Shown here piece after piece: positions 17,132 through 26,775 of a DNA stretch of 64,000 nucleotides. The notes under the pieces are model-generated. The model was not told the origin of the DNA. It searched no databases and saw only the letters and a program-made list of their open reading frames with translations. Every line of letters starts with the position of its first letter. Position 1 is the stretch's first letter. The position numbers and the translations under genes are program-made. The DNA lies in the NCBI RefSeq assembly GCF_025950235.1, contig NZ_JAPDDT010000006.1, positions 248,001 through 312,000 of the forward strand, given 5' to 3'. The stretch comes from Luteolibacter arcticus. Its GTDB lineage: Bacteria; Verrucomicrobiota; Verrucomicrobiia; Verrucomicrobiales; Akkermansiaceae.

Positions 17132-18226
17132 ATGGCTTGGCAAAGGCGGTCCGATCCGTGCTACGATCCTTCGCTTGTGGACGCTTTGATTCATCATCTG
17201 GAACGGAAGGAGGAGCTCTCGCCCCGCGAGATCACTGTGGCTGCCGAGCTCCTGCTCGATCCCCACGCTCCGGACGAGAAGAAGGCCGCACTGCTCGAGA
17301 ACCTCTCGAAAAAGGGCGAAACGCCCGCCGAGATTGCAGGATTTGTCGAAGCGTTCCTTGAGCACGCCGTGGATCCTCATGTCGGTCTGCTCGATCTCGA
17401 AGGGCCGACGATCGACGTCTGCGGGACCGGCGGCGACAAGCTGAACCTCTTTAACGTCTCCACCACCGCCATGTTCGTGGTTGCCGCGACCGGTGCGGTG
17501 GTTCTCAAGCACGGCAACCGCGGCATCACCTCGAAAAGCGGTGGCGCCGATGTCCTCGAAGCCCTCGGCATTCGCATTGACCTTCCCCCCGAGGGCTTCC
17601 GCGACTGCCTGGAGAAGGCCGGGGTCGGGTTCCTCTTCGCACCGGCCTATCACCCGGCTTTCAAGGCCGTGGCGAACGTCCGCAAGCAGCTCGCCGAAAA
17701 GGGCGTGCGCACCATCTTCAATCTCATCGGCCCGCTGATGAACCCGGCCAAGCCGCAGTGCCAACTCGTCGGCGTCTTCGACAGCGAAATGTGCCCGGCT
17801 TTTGCCGAGATCCTCCAGCGCCTCGGCCGCGAGAGCGCCTGGGCCGTCCACGGCACCACCGGCGACGGCCGCTGTGTCGATGAGGTCAGCCTGCTAGGCA
17901 CCACCCGCATCTGCAAGGCGGGGCTCTATCAGGATCTCCAGGACGAGGAAGTTCGCCCGCACGACTTCGGCATGAAGCTCGCCGCGGTGGAAGACCTTCA
18001 AGGCGGCGACGCCGAGGTGAACGCCGCCATTCTGGAAAGCATCCTCGCCGGCAAGGAAACCGGTCCGAAGCGCGACATGGTCCTGCTCAACGCCGGCACC
18101 GCCATCGCTTGCTGCGGTCTGTCCGACGACATCGGGGATGGGATCGAGATCGCGAGGAGGTTGATTGATGATGGGAGTGCCTTGGATCGGCTGCGGTTGT
18201 TGCAGGATGTGGGGAAGAAGGGGTAG
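17132..18226 (+). CDS. trpD: Anthranilate phosphoribosyltransferase
   Basis: 364 residues, slightly longer than the usual 340. Transfers phosphoribosyl from PRPP to anthranilate in tryptophan synthesis. The PRPP loop CGTGGDKLNLFNVSTT (from about residue 97), HGNRGITSKSGGADVLEALG and FNLIGPLMNPAKP are diagnostic. A GTG at 17177 is an alternative start that removes the non-conserved first 15 residues. No other trp genes are in the window. Confidence 0.93.
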   Translation: MAWQRRSDPCYDPSLVDALIHHLERKEELSPREITVAAELLLDPHAPDEKKAALLENLSKKGETPAEIAGFVEAFLEHAVDPHVGLLDLEGPTIDVCGTGGDKLNLFNVSTTAMFVVAATGAVVLKHGNRGITSKSGGADVLEALGIRIDLPPEGFRDCLEKAGVGFLFAPAYHPAFKAVANVRKQLAEKGVRTIFNLIGPLMNPAKPQCQLVGVFDSEMCPAFAEILQRLGRESAWAVHGTTGDGRCVDEVSLLGTTRICKAGLYQDLQDEEVRPHDFGMKLAAVEDLQGGDAEVNAAILESILAGKETGPKRDMVLLNAGTAIACCGLSDDIGDGIEIARRLIDDGSALDRLRLLQDVGKKG

Positions 18227-18250
18227 TCGCAACCGGCTGTTCTCCGCACT

Positions 18251-18541
18251 TCACCTGCGTCTAAGTCCGTAGGATGGATTTCGGTGGTCGTGACGGACGA
18301 CCAAGACCCGGATCACATCGAGATGCTCCTCGAACAGGACGTGATAGGGGAACTTCCGCAAATTGACGCGGCGCAACCCCGAAGCATCGAAGTGCTGTCG
18401 AGTTGGATTGGCCTTGATCTCAGCGAGAGCGTCGTCCAGTTCATTCCAGAATCGTGAAACCAAATGTTCCGAGATCCCGGCGTACTTGCCGGCGATCTTC
18501 CGCGCGTCCTTTGCCGCAACGGGATGAATGCTGAGTTCCAT
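18251..18541 (-). CDS. RelE/ParE-family toxin
   Basis: 96 residues, typical for the family. SIHPVAAKDARKIAGKYAGI, FWNELDDALAEIKANPTRQHFDASGLRRVNLRKFPYHVLF and VIRVLVVRHDHRNPSYG match the ParE/RelE toxin pattern, ending in a basic C-terminus (GLRRR). It lies 12 bp downstream of a small antitoxin-like gene on the same strand. Whether it targets mRNA or gyrase cannot be said. Confidence 0.85.
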   Translation of the reverse strand: MELSIHPVAAKDARKIAGKYAGISEHLVSRFWNELDDALAEIKANPTRQHFDASGLRRVNLRKFPYHVLFEEHLDVIRVLVVRHDHRNPSYGLRRR

Positions 18542-18553
18542 CCTTCGCCGGAC

Positions 18554-18760
18554 TCAACGGCCACACGCTTTGCGGAACTCTTCCATGGTCAGTCCGGTCA
18601 CCGCGCCGGAGGCCATTTCGTCGCGACGACGGAGGACTTCTTCGTCGCTCACCGAATGAGGCGAGTCATCAAGGTCTTCCAATAGAAATACGGCCAATTC
18701 CGCGCGCTCTTGTATTGAGAGCTTCGAGGCTGCCTGACGGATCTCACTAACCTGCGACAT
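18554..18760 (-). CDS. Addiction-module antitoxin-like protein
   Basis: 68 residues, acidic. The pattern AASKLSIQERAELAVFLLEDL and a C-terminal SDEEVLRRRDEMASGAVTG fit the short putative addiction-module component family (Unstab_antitox). It precedes the toxin gene, the usual antitoxin-first order. Transcription likely starts just upstream, between it and the PolX gene. Confidence 0.82.
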   Translation of the reverse strand: MSQVSEIRQAASKLSIQERAELAVFLLEDLDDSPHSVSDEEVLRRRDEMASGAVTGLTMEEFRKACGR

Positions 18761-18803
18761 GAGGAACCACTAGCATTTGTGGGTTCACTCCGCCAGATCG
18801 GAT

Positions 18804-20537
18804 TCACCTCTTTCCCTTCGGCAACTTCAACCATGCCTCCATCTCTGCCAGTGTCTTCGTGTTCACCACGTCCTCGCGCCGCACCCAGCCTTTCCTTGCC
18901 ACGCTGGCGCCGAAGCGGAGGAACTGGAGTTGGTTCACCGAGTGGGCGTCGGGATTGATCGAGCAGAGCACGCCCTTGTCGCGGGCGCGGTGCCACCAGC
19001 GCCAGTCCATGTCGAAGCGCTTGGGGTTGCAGTTCAGTTCGATGACGGTACGGGTCTCGGCAGCGCAATCGATGATCTTCTCGTGGTTCACCGCGTAGCC
19101 GTCGCGGCGCAGCAGCAAGCGCCCGGTGAGGTGGCCGAGCATGGTGATGTAGGGGTTCTCCATCGCCTTGATGATCCGCTTCGTCATCTCATCTTCTTCG
19201 AGCGTCAGAGCATTGTGAACCGAGGCGACGGCGAAATCGAGCGTGGCTAACAGGTCGTCGTCGAAGTCGAGCGCACCGCTTTTCAGGATGTCCACCTCCG
19301 AGCCGGCGAAGAGCCGGAATTGCTTGCCGCCGTGTTCTCGATTCCACGCGGCGATCGTTTCGACCTGCGCTGCCAGTCGCTCCACGCTTAGCCCGTTCGC
19401 TTGCGGGGAGGACTTCGAGTGATCGGCGATGCCCAAGTACTGCAGGCCTAGTTCCCGCGCGCCTTCGGCCATCGCGTGCAGCGAGGCCTTGCCGTCGGAT
19501 TCGGTGGTGTGGTTGTGAAAGGTGCCCCGCAGGTTCTCCCACTCTAACAAACGTGGCAGCGTGCCTTCATCGGCCGCCTCGATCTCGCCGCGGTTCTCGC
19601 GCAGTTCGGGCGGGACGAAATCAAGCCCGAGCGCCCGATAGATATCCGCCTCGTCGCGGATCACCGGCACGTTCTCGCCGGTGAAGGCGTATTCGTTGAG
19701 CGACCAGCCTTTCTTCAGCGCCCGCGAGCGAATCGCCACGTTGTGCTCCTTGCTGCCGGTGAAGTAGAAGAGGGCGAAGGGATACTGGTCGTTCGACACC
19801 GCGCGAAGGTCGCACTGCATGCCGCTTTCGAGCCTGATCGAGCACTTGGTGTCGCCTTGCGCGATGACTTCCTTGGCAAACTCCTGCGTCGCGAAGAAGG
19901 CCGTCAGCTCCGCCGGCTTCGGCGTGGCGACGATGAAGTCGAGGTCCCGCACGATCTCCTTCGACCGCCGGGTCGAGCCGGCGACCGAGGCTCGCAGCAC
20001 CTCGGGGTGCATGCGCAGAATTTCCAGAATGCCCTCCGCCGCCTGAACGGCGATATCGAGCCGGAACGCCTCGGCCGCTTGCACGCGGCGCGCGAGGGAC
20101 TCCAGGATCTTCGCCTGGGTCTTGGCACCGAATCCCGGCAGACCGGCAACGATTCCCGCGTCGCAGGCGGCCTTCAGAGTGATGATCGAATCGACCTTCA
20201 GCTCGCGATTCAGCACGGCGATCTTCTTCGGGCCGAGGCCATCGAGCTCGAACAGGTCGAAGAACGAATCCGGATAGCCGACCCGCAGCTTCTTGTGGAA
20301 CTCCAGTTCGCCGGTGGTGGCGAGTTCGTGGAGCTTGTCGCGCAAGGCATCGCCGAGGCCCTTGATCCCTTCGAGCTTGTTGTCGCGGGCCAGCGCCACG
20401 ATGTCGCCGTCGTAGCCGGACACGACCTCGGCGCCCTGGCGGTAGGCGCGGATCTTGAACGGGTTTTCCCCTTGGATCTCCAGCAGCAGGGCGATCTCTT
20501 CCAGAACCTCGACCAGGCGCTCACGGGTGACGGACAT
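18804..20537 (-). CDS. polX: Family X DNA polymerase with PHP domain
   Basis: 577 residues, the standard bacterial PolX layout. Residues 1-315: helix-hairpin-helix segments (GIKGLGDALRDKL, LDGLGPKKIAVL, LPGFGAKTQAKI) and a polymerase core with the catalytic aspartates in GSTRRSKEIVRDLDFIVAT and GMQCDLRAV. Residues about 340-570: a PHP nuclease domain with the metal-site motifs FHNHTTESDG, GIADHS, GSEVDIL, ASVHN and NPDAHSV. Acts in DNA repair, gap filling and 3' end trimming. Confidence 0.95.
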   Translation of the reverse strand: MSVTRERLVEVLEEIALLLEIQGENPFKIRAYRQGAEVVSGYDGDIVALARDNKLEGIKGLGDALRDKLHELATTGELEFHKKLRVGYPDSFFDLFELDGLGPKKIAVLNRELKVDSIITLKAACDAGIVAGLPGFGAKTQAKILESLARRVQAAEAFRLDIAVQAAEGILEILRMHPEVLRASVAGSTRRSKEIVRDLDFIVATPKPAELTAFFATQEFAKEVIAQGDTKCSIRLESGMQCDLRAVSNDQYPFALFYFTGSKEHNVAIRSRALKKGWSLNEYAFTGENVPVIRDEADIYRALGLDFVPPELRENRGEIEAADEGTLPRLLEWENLRGTFHNHTTESDGKASLHAMAEGARELGLQYLGIADHSKSSPQANGLSVERLAAQVETIAAWNREHGGKQFRLFAGSEVDILKSGALDFDDDLLATLDFAVASVHNALTLEEDEMTKRIIKAMENPYITMLGHLTGRLLLRRDGYAVNHEKIIDCAAETRTVIELNCNPKRFDMDWRWWHRARDKGVLCSINPDAHSVNQLQFLRFGASVARKGWVRREDVVNTKTLAEMEAWLKLPKGKR

Positions 20538-20596
20538 GCCGGGAGGCTAAAAAGGCGGAGCGGGGGGGACAGCCGAAAATTCCGCCACAGCTTTCA

Positions 20597-20944
20597 TCAA
20601 CCCCGGGAATGCGGGAGCAGGTGCCACGCCTGCATCGAGGCCACGGTGTAAAGGAGCACCAGCACCGCGCCGACGAGCAAGCCGGAGAGAAAGGTCTCCC
20701 GCTTCGCAAACCACTCGGGGCGCTGTTGTTCCAGAATGATGGTCGCGATCACCCAGACCCCCGGGATTGCGAAGGCCAGCGGGCCCCACTCGCGGATGAA
20801 AGCGGGCAGGGCAGGCCACTCGCGGCTTGGGTCAGGGTAGCCGGCCGAGCGGATCAAGACGGTGGAGACGATCGTGCCCACCTGGATGATGGCGCACTGC
20901 GCCGCCGCCAAGGCCCCCTGCACCGCGTATTCCCGGATATCCAT
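20597..20944 (-). CDS. Hypothetical small membrane protein
   Basis: 115 residues with about three hydrophobic segments: AVQGALAAAQCAIIQVGTIV, WGPLAFAIPGVWVIATIIL and FLSGLLVGAVLVLLYTVASM. No family recognised. It lies upstream of polX on the same strand with a 59-bp gap and may be co-transcribed. Confidence 0.55.
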   Translation of the reverse strand: MDIREYAVQGALAAAQCAIIQVGTIVSTVLIRSAGYPDPSREWPALPAFIREWGPLAFAIPGVWVIATIILEQQRPEWFAKRETFLSGLLVGAVLVLLYTVASMQAWHLLPHSRG

Positions 20945-21151
20945 TCACGGCAAGCATCCGCAGCAGTCGCGGCGGAGGAAAGGGGATTTGTGTGTGGGAA
21001 TCCACGGGTGACGAGATTGTCTCATTGCCGAACCAATTTAGACTAAACCTGTTGGCCCAGATCTGACGTAGTTTTCTACCGGGATACTCGCGCGCTCCTG
21101 CTCCTTTTGCGCACCCCGGAGTGTCGCTCCATCTGTCCTTCGTCCTTCCGC

Positions 21152-24100
21152 ATGAAATTCCCCGCCGTCCTTTGCTGCGCCGCCTTGTTGTGGACCGCAA
21201 CGCTGCCTCTTGCCGCCCAGCAGCACGGGCTCACTACCCGACCTGACGTGGAGGCCTACTACGACGGCACCTTTCCCACCACGCCGCCCGCAGTGCCAGG
21301 AAACTGGTCCACGGTGATCGCATTCCCGAACCTGACCTTCCTCAATCCCGTCGGCCTCACCCCGATTCCGGGCACGAACAAGCTGATCGTGTGGGAGCGC
21401 GACGGGAAAATCTGGAGCTTTGACAATGACCCGGCGACCGCTGTGAAGACGCTGGTCATCGATCTGTCGGCCAATACCCAGGGGTGGGACGACTCCGGTC
21501 TGCTCGGAGTGGCCCTGCATCCCGACTTTGCCAACAACCGCCAGATGTGGATCTGGTATAACTGGCGCGGCGGCATCACCGGTGGCAGCGGCGACCTCGG
21601 CCCGGTCCTGGGCAATGCCGACAACCGGCCGCCCACCGCGACCCCGACCCGCAACCGCCTCTCTCGCTTCGTGCTCGATGTGGGTTTCCAGACTACCCAG
21701 GCGGGCGAGTATGTGGTGATCGACCAGAAGGACGCCAGCGTCTGGCATAATGGCGGCGGGATGTTCTTCCACCCGCAGAATGGCTTTCTCTACATCACCA
21801 ATGGCGACGACCAGAACGCGGGACTGAATACCCAGATCATCGACCGCGCGCTTTTCTCCTGCGTGATCCGCATCGATGTCGACCAGCGCGGCGGCGCGAT
21901 CAGCCATGCGCCCACCAAGCGGCCGCTGAATGAAGTCAGCCCGACTTGGCCGCGTTACTACGTGCCGAACGACAATCCCTTCGTCGGGCAGCCGAACGCG
22001 CTTGAGGAAATCTACGCGCTCGGCCTGCGCAGTCCGCACCGCATGACGATCGACCCGGTGACCGGGCGGATCTTCATCGGCGATGTCGGCAATGGTGCGC
22101 GCGAGGAAATCAGCGTGATCGAGCCGAATGACCCGCCCGGGCTTAATTTCCAGTGGAGCCGGATTGAAGGGAAGGGTGGGGAACTCACCGCGCCATTCAT
22201 TGGCACCAGCAAGCCGCCGATCGTGGACTACGCGCATTCGGCGCAGGACGGCAGTTGCGTGGTCGGCGGCTACGTTTACCGCGGCACTCAGTTCCCCGAG
22301 CTCTACGGGAAGTATCTCTTCGGCGATAACATGAGCGGCATCGTCTGGTACCTCGATGAATCGGTCAGCCCGCCGGTGAAGGTCTTCTTGGCGACGCTGC
22401 CTGATGGCCCCGGGCCGAACTCCGGCAACGACTATCGTGGCTTGGGATCCTTCGGCCTGGATGCGAATGGCGAGCTTTACCTCTGCCGCCTGAGCAGCAC
22501 CGAAGGCCGGATCTACAAGCTCCAGCGCGGTGGTCCGCCGCCGGGCTCGCCATTGCCGGCGACGCTCGGTGCCACCGGTTTATTCAGCAATCTCGCGACG
22601 CTGACGCCCGATGTACGATTGATCCCGTACCAACTGAATGCGCCCTTCTGGTCGGACAATGCGATCAAGTCCCGCTTCGCCGTGGTCCCGAACGGGACGA
22701 CCGTCGGGTTCGAGCCGACCGGCGAGTGGAGCTTCCCGGCGGGCAGCGTGCTGGTGAAGCATTTCGACCTGCCGGTCAGCGATACCGATCCCAACGTGAA
22801 ACGCCGGCTAGAGACGCGCGTGATCGTCAAGCAGGACGATGGCGAGGTCTATGGCGCGACCTACAAGTGGCGTGCCGACCAGAGTGATGCCGACTTGCTC
22901 GACGGTAGCCTGACCGAGAGCATCCCGATCGCCACCACGCCGATCGGCGCTCTAACAAGCCTGGACATCGGCAGTCCGGCCGTGGCGGGATCGACAGTCC
23001 GCAATGGCAACGTGATCACCATCACCGCCGGTGGCACCGACATCTGGGGAACCAGCGATCAGTTTCACTTCGCGCACCAGCAGCGCGCCGGCGACTTCGA
23101 TGTGGCGGTGCGGATTGAGAGCGTGGTGCAGTCCGACCTCTATACAAAGACTGGCCTGATGGTTCGCGATTCGCTCGCGGCGAATGCCCGCCATGTGATG
23201 GCGCTGGCGTTCCCGAGCAATGCGGCGCGGAACAACAACACCGGCGGTTATGAGTTCCAATACCGTGCGACCACCGGCGGCGGTGCCACCGCGCTCTATC
23301 CGGCCGCGCCGCAGCCGCGCGTGAATTTCCCCGACACCTGGCTCCGCATGAAGCGCGAGGGCGACACCTTCATCGCGTTGTGGAGCTCGGATGGATTCAC
23401 GTGGGCCGAGTATTCTCGGACCACGCTCGACTTGCCGGATCAGCTCTATTTCGGTCTCGCCGTCACGGCGCACACGGGAGCGGCCTCGACGGTGGCGAAG
23501 TTCCACGTCGATAGCCGCCGACAGCCGTGGTACTTCCCGAGTCGGCAGGATTGCATGCGCTGCCACACCCCGCAGACCGGCGGCGTGCTCGGGCCGAGCA
23601 CGCGGCAGTTCAATCGCGAGATGCTGTTTCCGAATGGCGTCACCGACGAACAACTCAGCGCATGGAATCATGTGGGGCTCTTCGACGACGGTCCTGAGGA
23701 TGCCGAGCTACCCGCACTGGAGAAGCTCCACCATCACAATGACACCAGCGCCTCGCTGCAAGATCGCGCCCGCTCGTATCTCGATGCGAACTGCTCGTAC
23801 TGCCACCGTCCGAACGGCGTGCACGCGTTGTGGGATGCCCGTTCCCTGACGCCCTTCCCGGATCAGGGAATCTACTACGGCCCAATCCTTGACCCGCTTG
23901 GCAACCCCGATGCCCGCGTGGTGGTGCCGCAAAATCTGGCCGGCTCGATCCTCCACCACCGCCTCAGCATCACGGGCGCGAACCAGATGCCCCCGCTCGC
24001 GCGGAACCTCGTGGACAAGGAGGGCGTGGCCATGCTCGCGGCGTGGATCGATTCGCTGCCGGAGGAAACAGTCACGCCTCCCTCGGTCCTCGTGGCCAGC

Positions 24101-26701
24101 GCCGTCTCTAACACCCAGGTGGACCTGAGCTGGCAGGATCTCTCGGACAACGAGGCCGGCTTCTCGATCGAACGCTCGCTCGACGGTGTGAACTTCACCG
24201 CGCTCGCCATCGTGGGGCCGGGTGTGACGACGTTCAGCGACATCGCGGCCGAGCCGTTCCAGACGAACTCGTACCGGGTGCTGGCATTCGGCGAATACGT
24301 TTATTCTACGCCGTCTAACATCGCCTCCGCGCTGGCCAATGTCGGGCCGCCCGCGCCGGAAATCCGCATCACCGGCAACGGCGTCGCGATCTCTAACAAT
24401 GACCTTGTTCCCGATCCGGCCGATGGCACCGACTTCGGGGTATTCACGCCGGGCTCCGGCAGCGTGACGCGGACCTTCACGATCCAGAATCTTGGCAATC
24501 TTCCCCTCAATCTCACCGGCACGCCGCGCGTCCGTCTCGAGGGTGCTGATGCCGGATCGTTCACCGTTTCCTCGCCGCCGCCGGCCAGCCTGGCGGGGCC
24601 GGGCAATGCGGCCGTTCAGATCGTGTTCACCCCGCTGGGCTACGGCACCAAGACGGCCACGGTGGTGATCGCCTCCAGTGATACTAGTGAGCCGGTGACC
24701 ACCTTCGCGATCACCGGTGTCGCGCTCGATGACGGCATTGTCGCGTGGTGGCGCTTTGATGATGGCAGCGGCGGCACCGCGGTGGATGCGACCGGCTTCG
24801 GCCGCGATGGCACTTTGACCGCGCCGTTGCCGCAGTGGCAGGCCATTGGGCAGATCGATGGCTCGCTGCGCTTCACCGGCGAGGCCAACCAGAGCGTGAC
24901 GGTGGCCAATCATCCGTCGCTCAACCCCACCGCCGCGATTTCGATCTCGGCGTGGGTCCATGCACCCGATTGGGCGAGTAACCGCCGCGTGTTGCAGAAG
25001 GGCAACACCGACACCCAGTACCGGCTTCTCATCGAGGGCGGCGAACTGGTCTGGCACATCGCCAATGTCGGCCGGTTGGAGACCACGCTGCCGCCGGTGA
25101 ACCAGTGGTTTCACCTCGCCGCGACCTATGACGGCATCCGGATGCGCGTCTTTATCAATGGTGTGCAGACAGGGATCCTTGCTGCCACCGGTGCGATCCC
25201 GGTGACTGCGGATCCGCTTTATCTTGGCACCAAGACACCCGTGGCAATCGCCGGTGACCATCTCAATGGCTCGCTCGATGACGTCCGCATTTACAACCGC
25301 GCGCTGAAGGGCTCCGAGGTCGGAGTTCTCGCGGGCCTTGATCCAACCGACGGGCTGATCGGTTGGTGGAAGTTCGATGAAACGAGCGGCACCACCGCTG
25401 CCGATTCGAGTGGCTCGGGCTACACTGGCACGCTGACCGCGCCGCTGCCGCAGTGGCAGGCGAACGGCCGTCTCAATGGGGCATTGCGCTTCACGAGCGA
25501 GATCGGGCAAAGCGTGACGGTGACGAACGTCGCCGCTCTCAATCCCACGACCGGGATCTCCGCCAGCGCGTGGGTCCATGCCGTCGGGTGGAACGGCAAC
25601 AACCGCATCCTGCAAAAGGGCAACACCGACAACCAGTATCGCCTGCTTGCCGAGGGCGGCGAGTTCGTGTGGGACATCGCCGGCGTCGGTCGCCTCGAGA
25701 CGACGCTGCCGCCCGTCAACCAGTGGGTCCACGTCGCGAGCACCTATGACGGCGACCGCATGGTGCTCTACTTCGATGGGGTGGAAGTCGCATCGCTCGC
25801 CGCCACCGGCGCGGTGCCGGTGACCGCCAACCCACTTTACATCGGGACCAAGACCGCGGCCTCGGGAGCCCAGAACCATCTCAATGGACTGCTCGATCAA
25901 GTCCGCCTCTACGGGCGCGCGTTGAGCCCGGCCGAAGTCGCCCAACTTTCGCTGGAAGGCAACACCGTCTCGATCGCGGCCAGCGACGCGACTGCGCGGA
26001 AGGGGACTGGCGACACCGGTGTCTTCACCGTCAGCCGCACCGGCGTGACGACCTCGCCGCTGAGCGTGCCGCTGTTGCTCGGCGGCAACGCGGTGACCGG
26101 CTTGGACTTCACTCTCAATCCCGTGCTGGCGGGCTTCGCGATCCCAGCCGGCCAGAGTTCGGCGAACTTGCTCGTCCAGCCGATCGACTCCGCCACGGTC
26201 ACCGGCCCCACGGCGGTCAATCTCTTGTTAGGCATTGTGCCGGGCTACCTAGCGGACAATGCCAGCGCCACCGTGACCATCCAGGACTCGCCGCTGAATG
26301 ACTGGAAGATCGCGGCCTTCGGCAGCCTCGCCGCGGCCCAGGCTGCCGGTGCGGCCGATGATGCCGACAGCGATGCGGATGGCCTGGACACGCTGCTGGA
26401 AGCAGCTCTCGGCGGCAGTCCCACGGTGCCCGACATCGCCCGCCTGCCGGTCGAGGAGATTGAACTCGTGGATGGGCAGCTTTACCTCACCGCCACCTAC
26501 GTCCGTCCGAAGCCGGCACTCGCCGGCATCTCTTATGTCCATCGTAGTTCACTGGCACTCGATGATTGGCAAGCCGCTGTGGTTGTTACGGGCTATCCGC
26601 TCGATAATGGCGACGGCACCGAAACGGTGAAGACCCGCACGGCCGTGCCCATTGGGGATCAGCCGAAGCAGTTCTTGAAATTGGAGATCACAAGGCCGTG
26701 A
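21152..26701 (+). CDS. Very large secreted protein: sugar-dehydrogenase propeller, two CxxCH haem motifs, LamG domains
   Basis: 1849 residues. Signal peptide (CAALLWTATLPLAAQ). Residues about 25-470: a glucose/sorbosone-dehydrogenase-like beta-propeller (FLNPVGLTPIPG, GLLGVALHPDF, YALGLRSPHRMTIDP, GDVGNGAREEI, GGYVYRG). Residues 479-595 and 790-975: a cytochrome-like conserved unit with NAPFWSDN and two haem motifs, CMRCH (Cys801) and CSYCH (Cys881). This unit is split by a DUF1349-like jelly-roll (600-785). Then a fibronectin-type segment (980-1065), a HYDIN/ASH-like domain (1075-1190), two LamG-like domains (1195-1400, 1401-1600), a Calx-beta-like domain (1605-1710) and a C-terminal module ending FLKLEITRP. 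Probably an extracellular or surface dehydrogenase-type protein passing electrons to haem; substrate unknown. The ATG before KFPAVLCC is chosen over one 15 codons upstream because it gives a clean signal peptide. Confidence 0.88.
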   Translation: MKFPAVLCCAALLWTATLPLAAQQHGLTTRPDVEAYYDGTFPTTPPAVPGNWSTVIAFPNLTFLNPVGLTPIPGTNKLIVWERDGKIWSFDNDPATAVKTLVIDLSANTQGWDDSGLLGVALHPDFANNRQMWIWYNWRGGITGGSGDLGPVLGNADNRPPTATPTRNRLSRFVLDVGFQTTQAGEYVVIDQKDASVWHNGGGMFFHPQNGFLYITNGDDQNAGLNTQIIDRALFSCVIRIDVDQRGGAISHAPTKRPLNEVSPTWPRYYVPNDNPFVGQPNALEEIYALGLRSPHRMTIDPVTGRIFIGDVGNGAREEISVIEPNDPPGLNFQWSRIEGKGGELTAPFIGTSKPPIVDYAHSAQDGSCVVGGYVYRGTQFPELYGKYLFGDNMSGIVWYLDESVSPPVKVFLATLPDGPGPNSGNDYRGLGSFGLDANGELYLCRLSSTEGRIYKLQRGGPPPGSPLPATLGATGLFSNLATLTPDVRLIPYQLNAPFWSDNAIKSRFAVVPNGTTVGFEPTGEWSFPAGSVLVKHFDLPVSDTDPNVKRRLETRVIVKQDDGEVYGATYKWRADQSDADLLDGSLTESIPIATTPIGALTSLDIGSPAVAGSTVRNGNVITITAGGTDIWGTSDQFHFAHQQRAGDFDVAVRIESVVQSDLYTKTGLMVRDSLAANARHVMALAFPSNAARNNNTGGYEFQYRATTGGGATALYPAAPQPRVNFPDTWLRMKREGDTFIALWSSDGFTWAEYSRTTLDLPDQLYFGLAVTAHTGAASTVAKFHVDSRRQPWYFPSRQDCMRCHTPQTGGVLGPSTRQFNREMLFPNGVTDEQLSAWNHVGLFDDGPEDAELPALEKLHHHNDTSASLQDRARSYLDANCSYCHRPNGVHALWDARSLTPFPDQGIYYGPILDPLGNPDARVVVPQNLAGSILHHRLSITGANQMPPLARNLVDKEGVAMLAAWIDSLPEETVTPPSVLVASAVSNTQVDLSWQDLSDNEAGFSIERSLDGVNFTALAIVGPGVTTFSDIAAEPFQTNSYRVLAFGEYVYSTPSNIASALANVGPPAPEIRITGNGVAISNNDLVPDPADGTDFGVFTPGSGSVTRTFTIQNLGNLPLNLTGTPRVRLEGADAGSFTVSSPPPASLAGPGNAAVQIVFTPLGYGTKTATVVIASSDTSEPVTTFAITGVALDDGIVAWWRFDDGSGGTAVDATGFGRDGTLTAPLPQWQAIGQIDGSLRFTGEANQSVTVANHPSLNPTAAISISAWVHAPDWASNRRVLQKGNTDTQYRLLIEGGELVWHIANVGRLETTLPPVNQWFHLAATYDGIRMRVFINGVQTGILAATGAIPVTADPLYLGTKTPVAIAGDHLNGSLDDVRIYNRALKGSEVGVLAGLDPTDGLIGWWKFDETSGTTAADSSGSGYTGTLTAPLPQWQANGRLNGALRFTSEIGQSVTVTNVAALNPTTGISASAWVHAVGWNGNNRILQKGNTDNQYRLLAEGGEFVWDIAGVGRLETTLPPVNQWVHVASTYDGDRMVLYFDGVEVASLAATGAVPVTANPLYIGTKTAASGAQNHLNGLLDQVRLYGRALSPAEVAQLSLEGNTVSIAASDATARKGTGDTGVFTVSRTGVTTSPLSVPLLLGGNAVTGLDFTLNPVLAGFAIPAGQSSANLLVQPIDSATVTGPTAVNLLLGIVPGYLADNASATVTIQDSPLNDWKIAAFGSLAAAQAAGAADDADSDADGLDTLLEAALGGSPTVPDIARLPVEEIELVDGQLYLTATYVRPKPALAGISYVHRSSLALDDWQAAVVVTGYPLDNGDGTETVKTRTAVPIGDQPKQFLKLEITRP

Positions 26702-26709
26702 CCATTTCC

Positions 26710-26775
26710 GTAGGCGCGGTAGTGACACCGCGGAACGGTTCCCTCAAGCAGGCAGTCCCGGTGCCTCAGATTCCT
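26710..26775. repeat. Dispersed repeat family E, copy 1
   Basis: Starts GTAGGCG, then a GACACC-type segment and GGCAGTCCCGGTGC. The same order of words recurs at about 29751. It fills the gap between convergent genes and could serve as a transcription end structure. Confidence 0.6.

Noticed and set aside
23708..25945. Long minus-strand open frame (745 codons) inside the 1849-residue protein gene
   Set aside because: Antisense shadow of a high-GC gene; its translation is rich in Arg, His, Gly and Val, with no domains. The plus strand has clear domains over the whole stretch.
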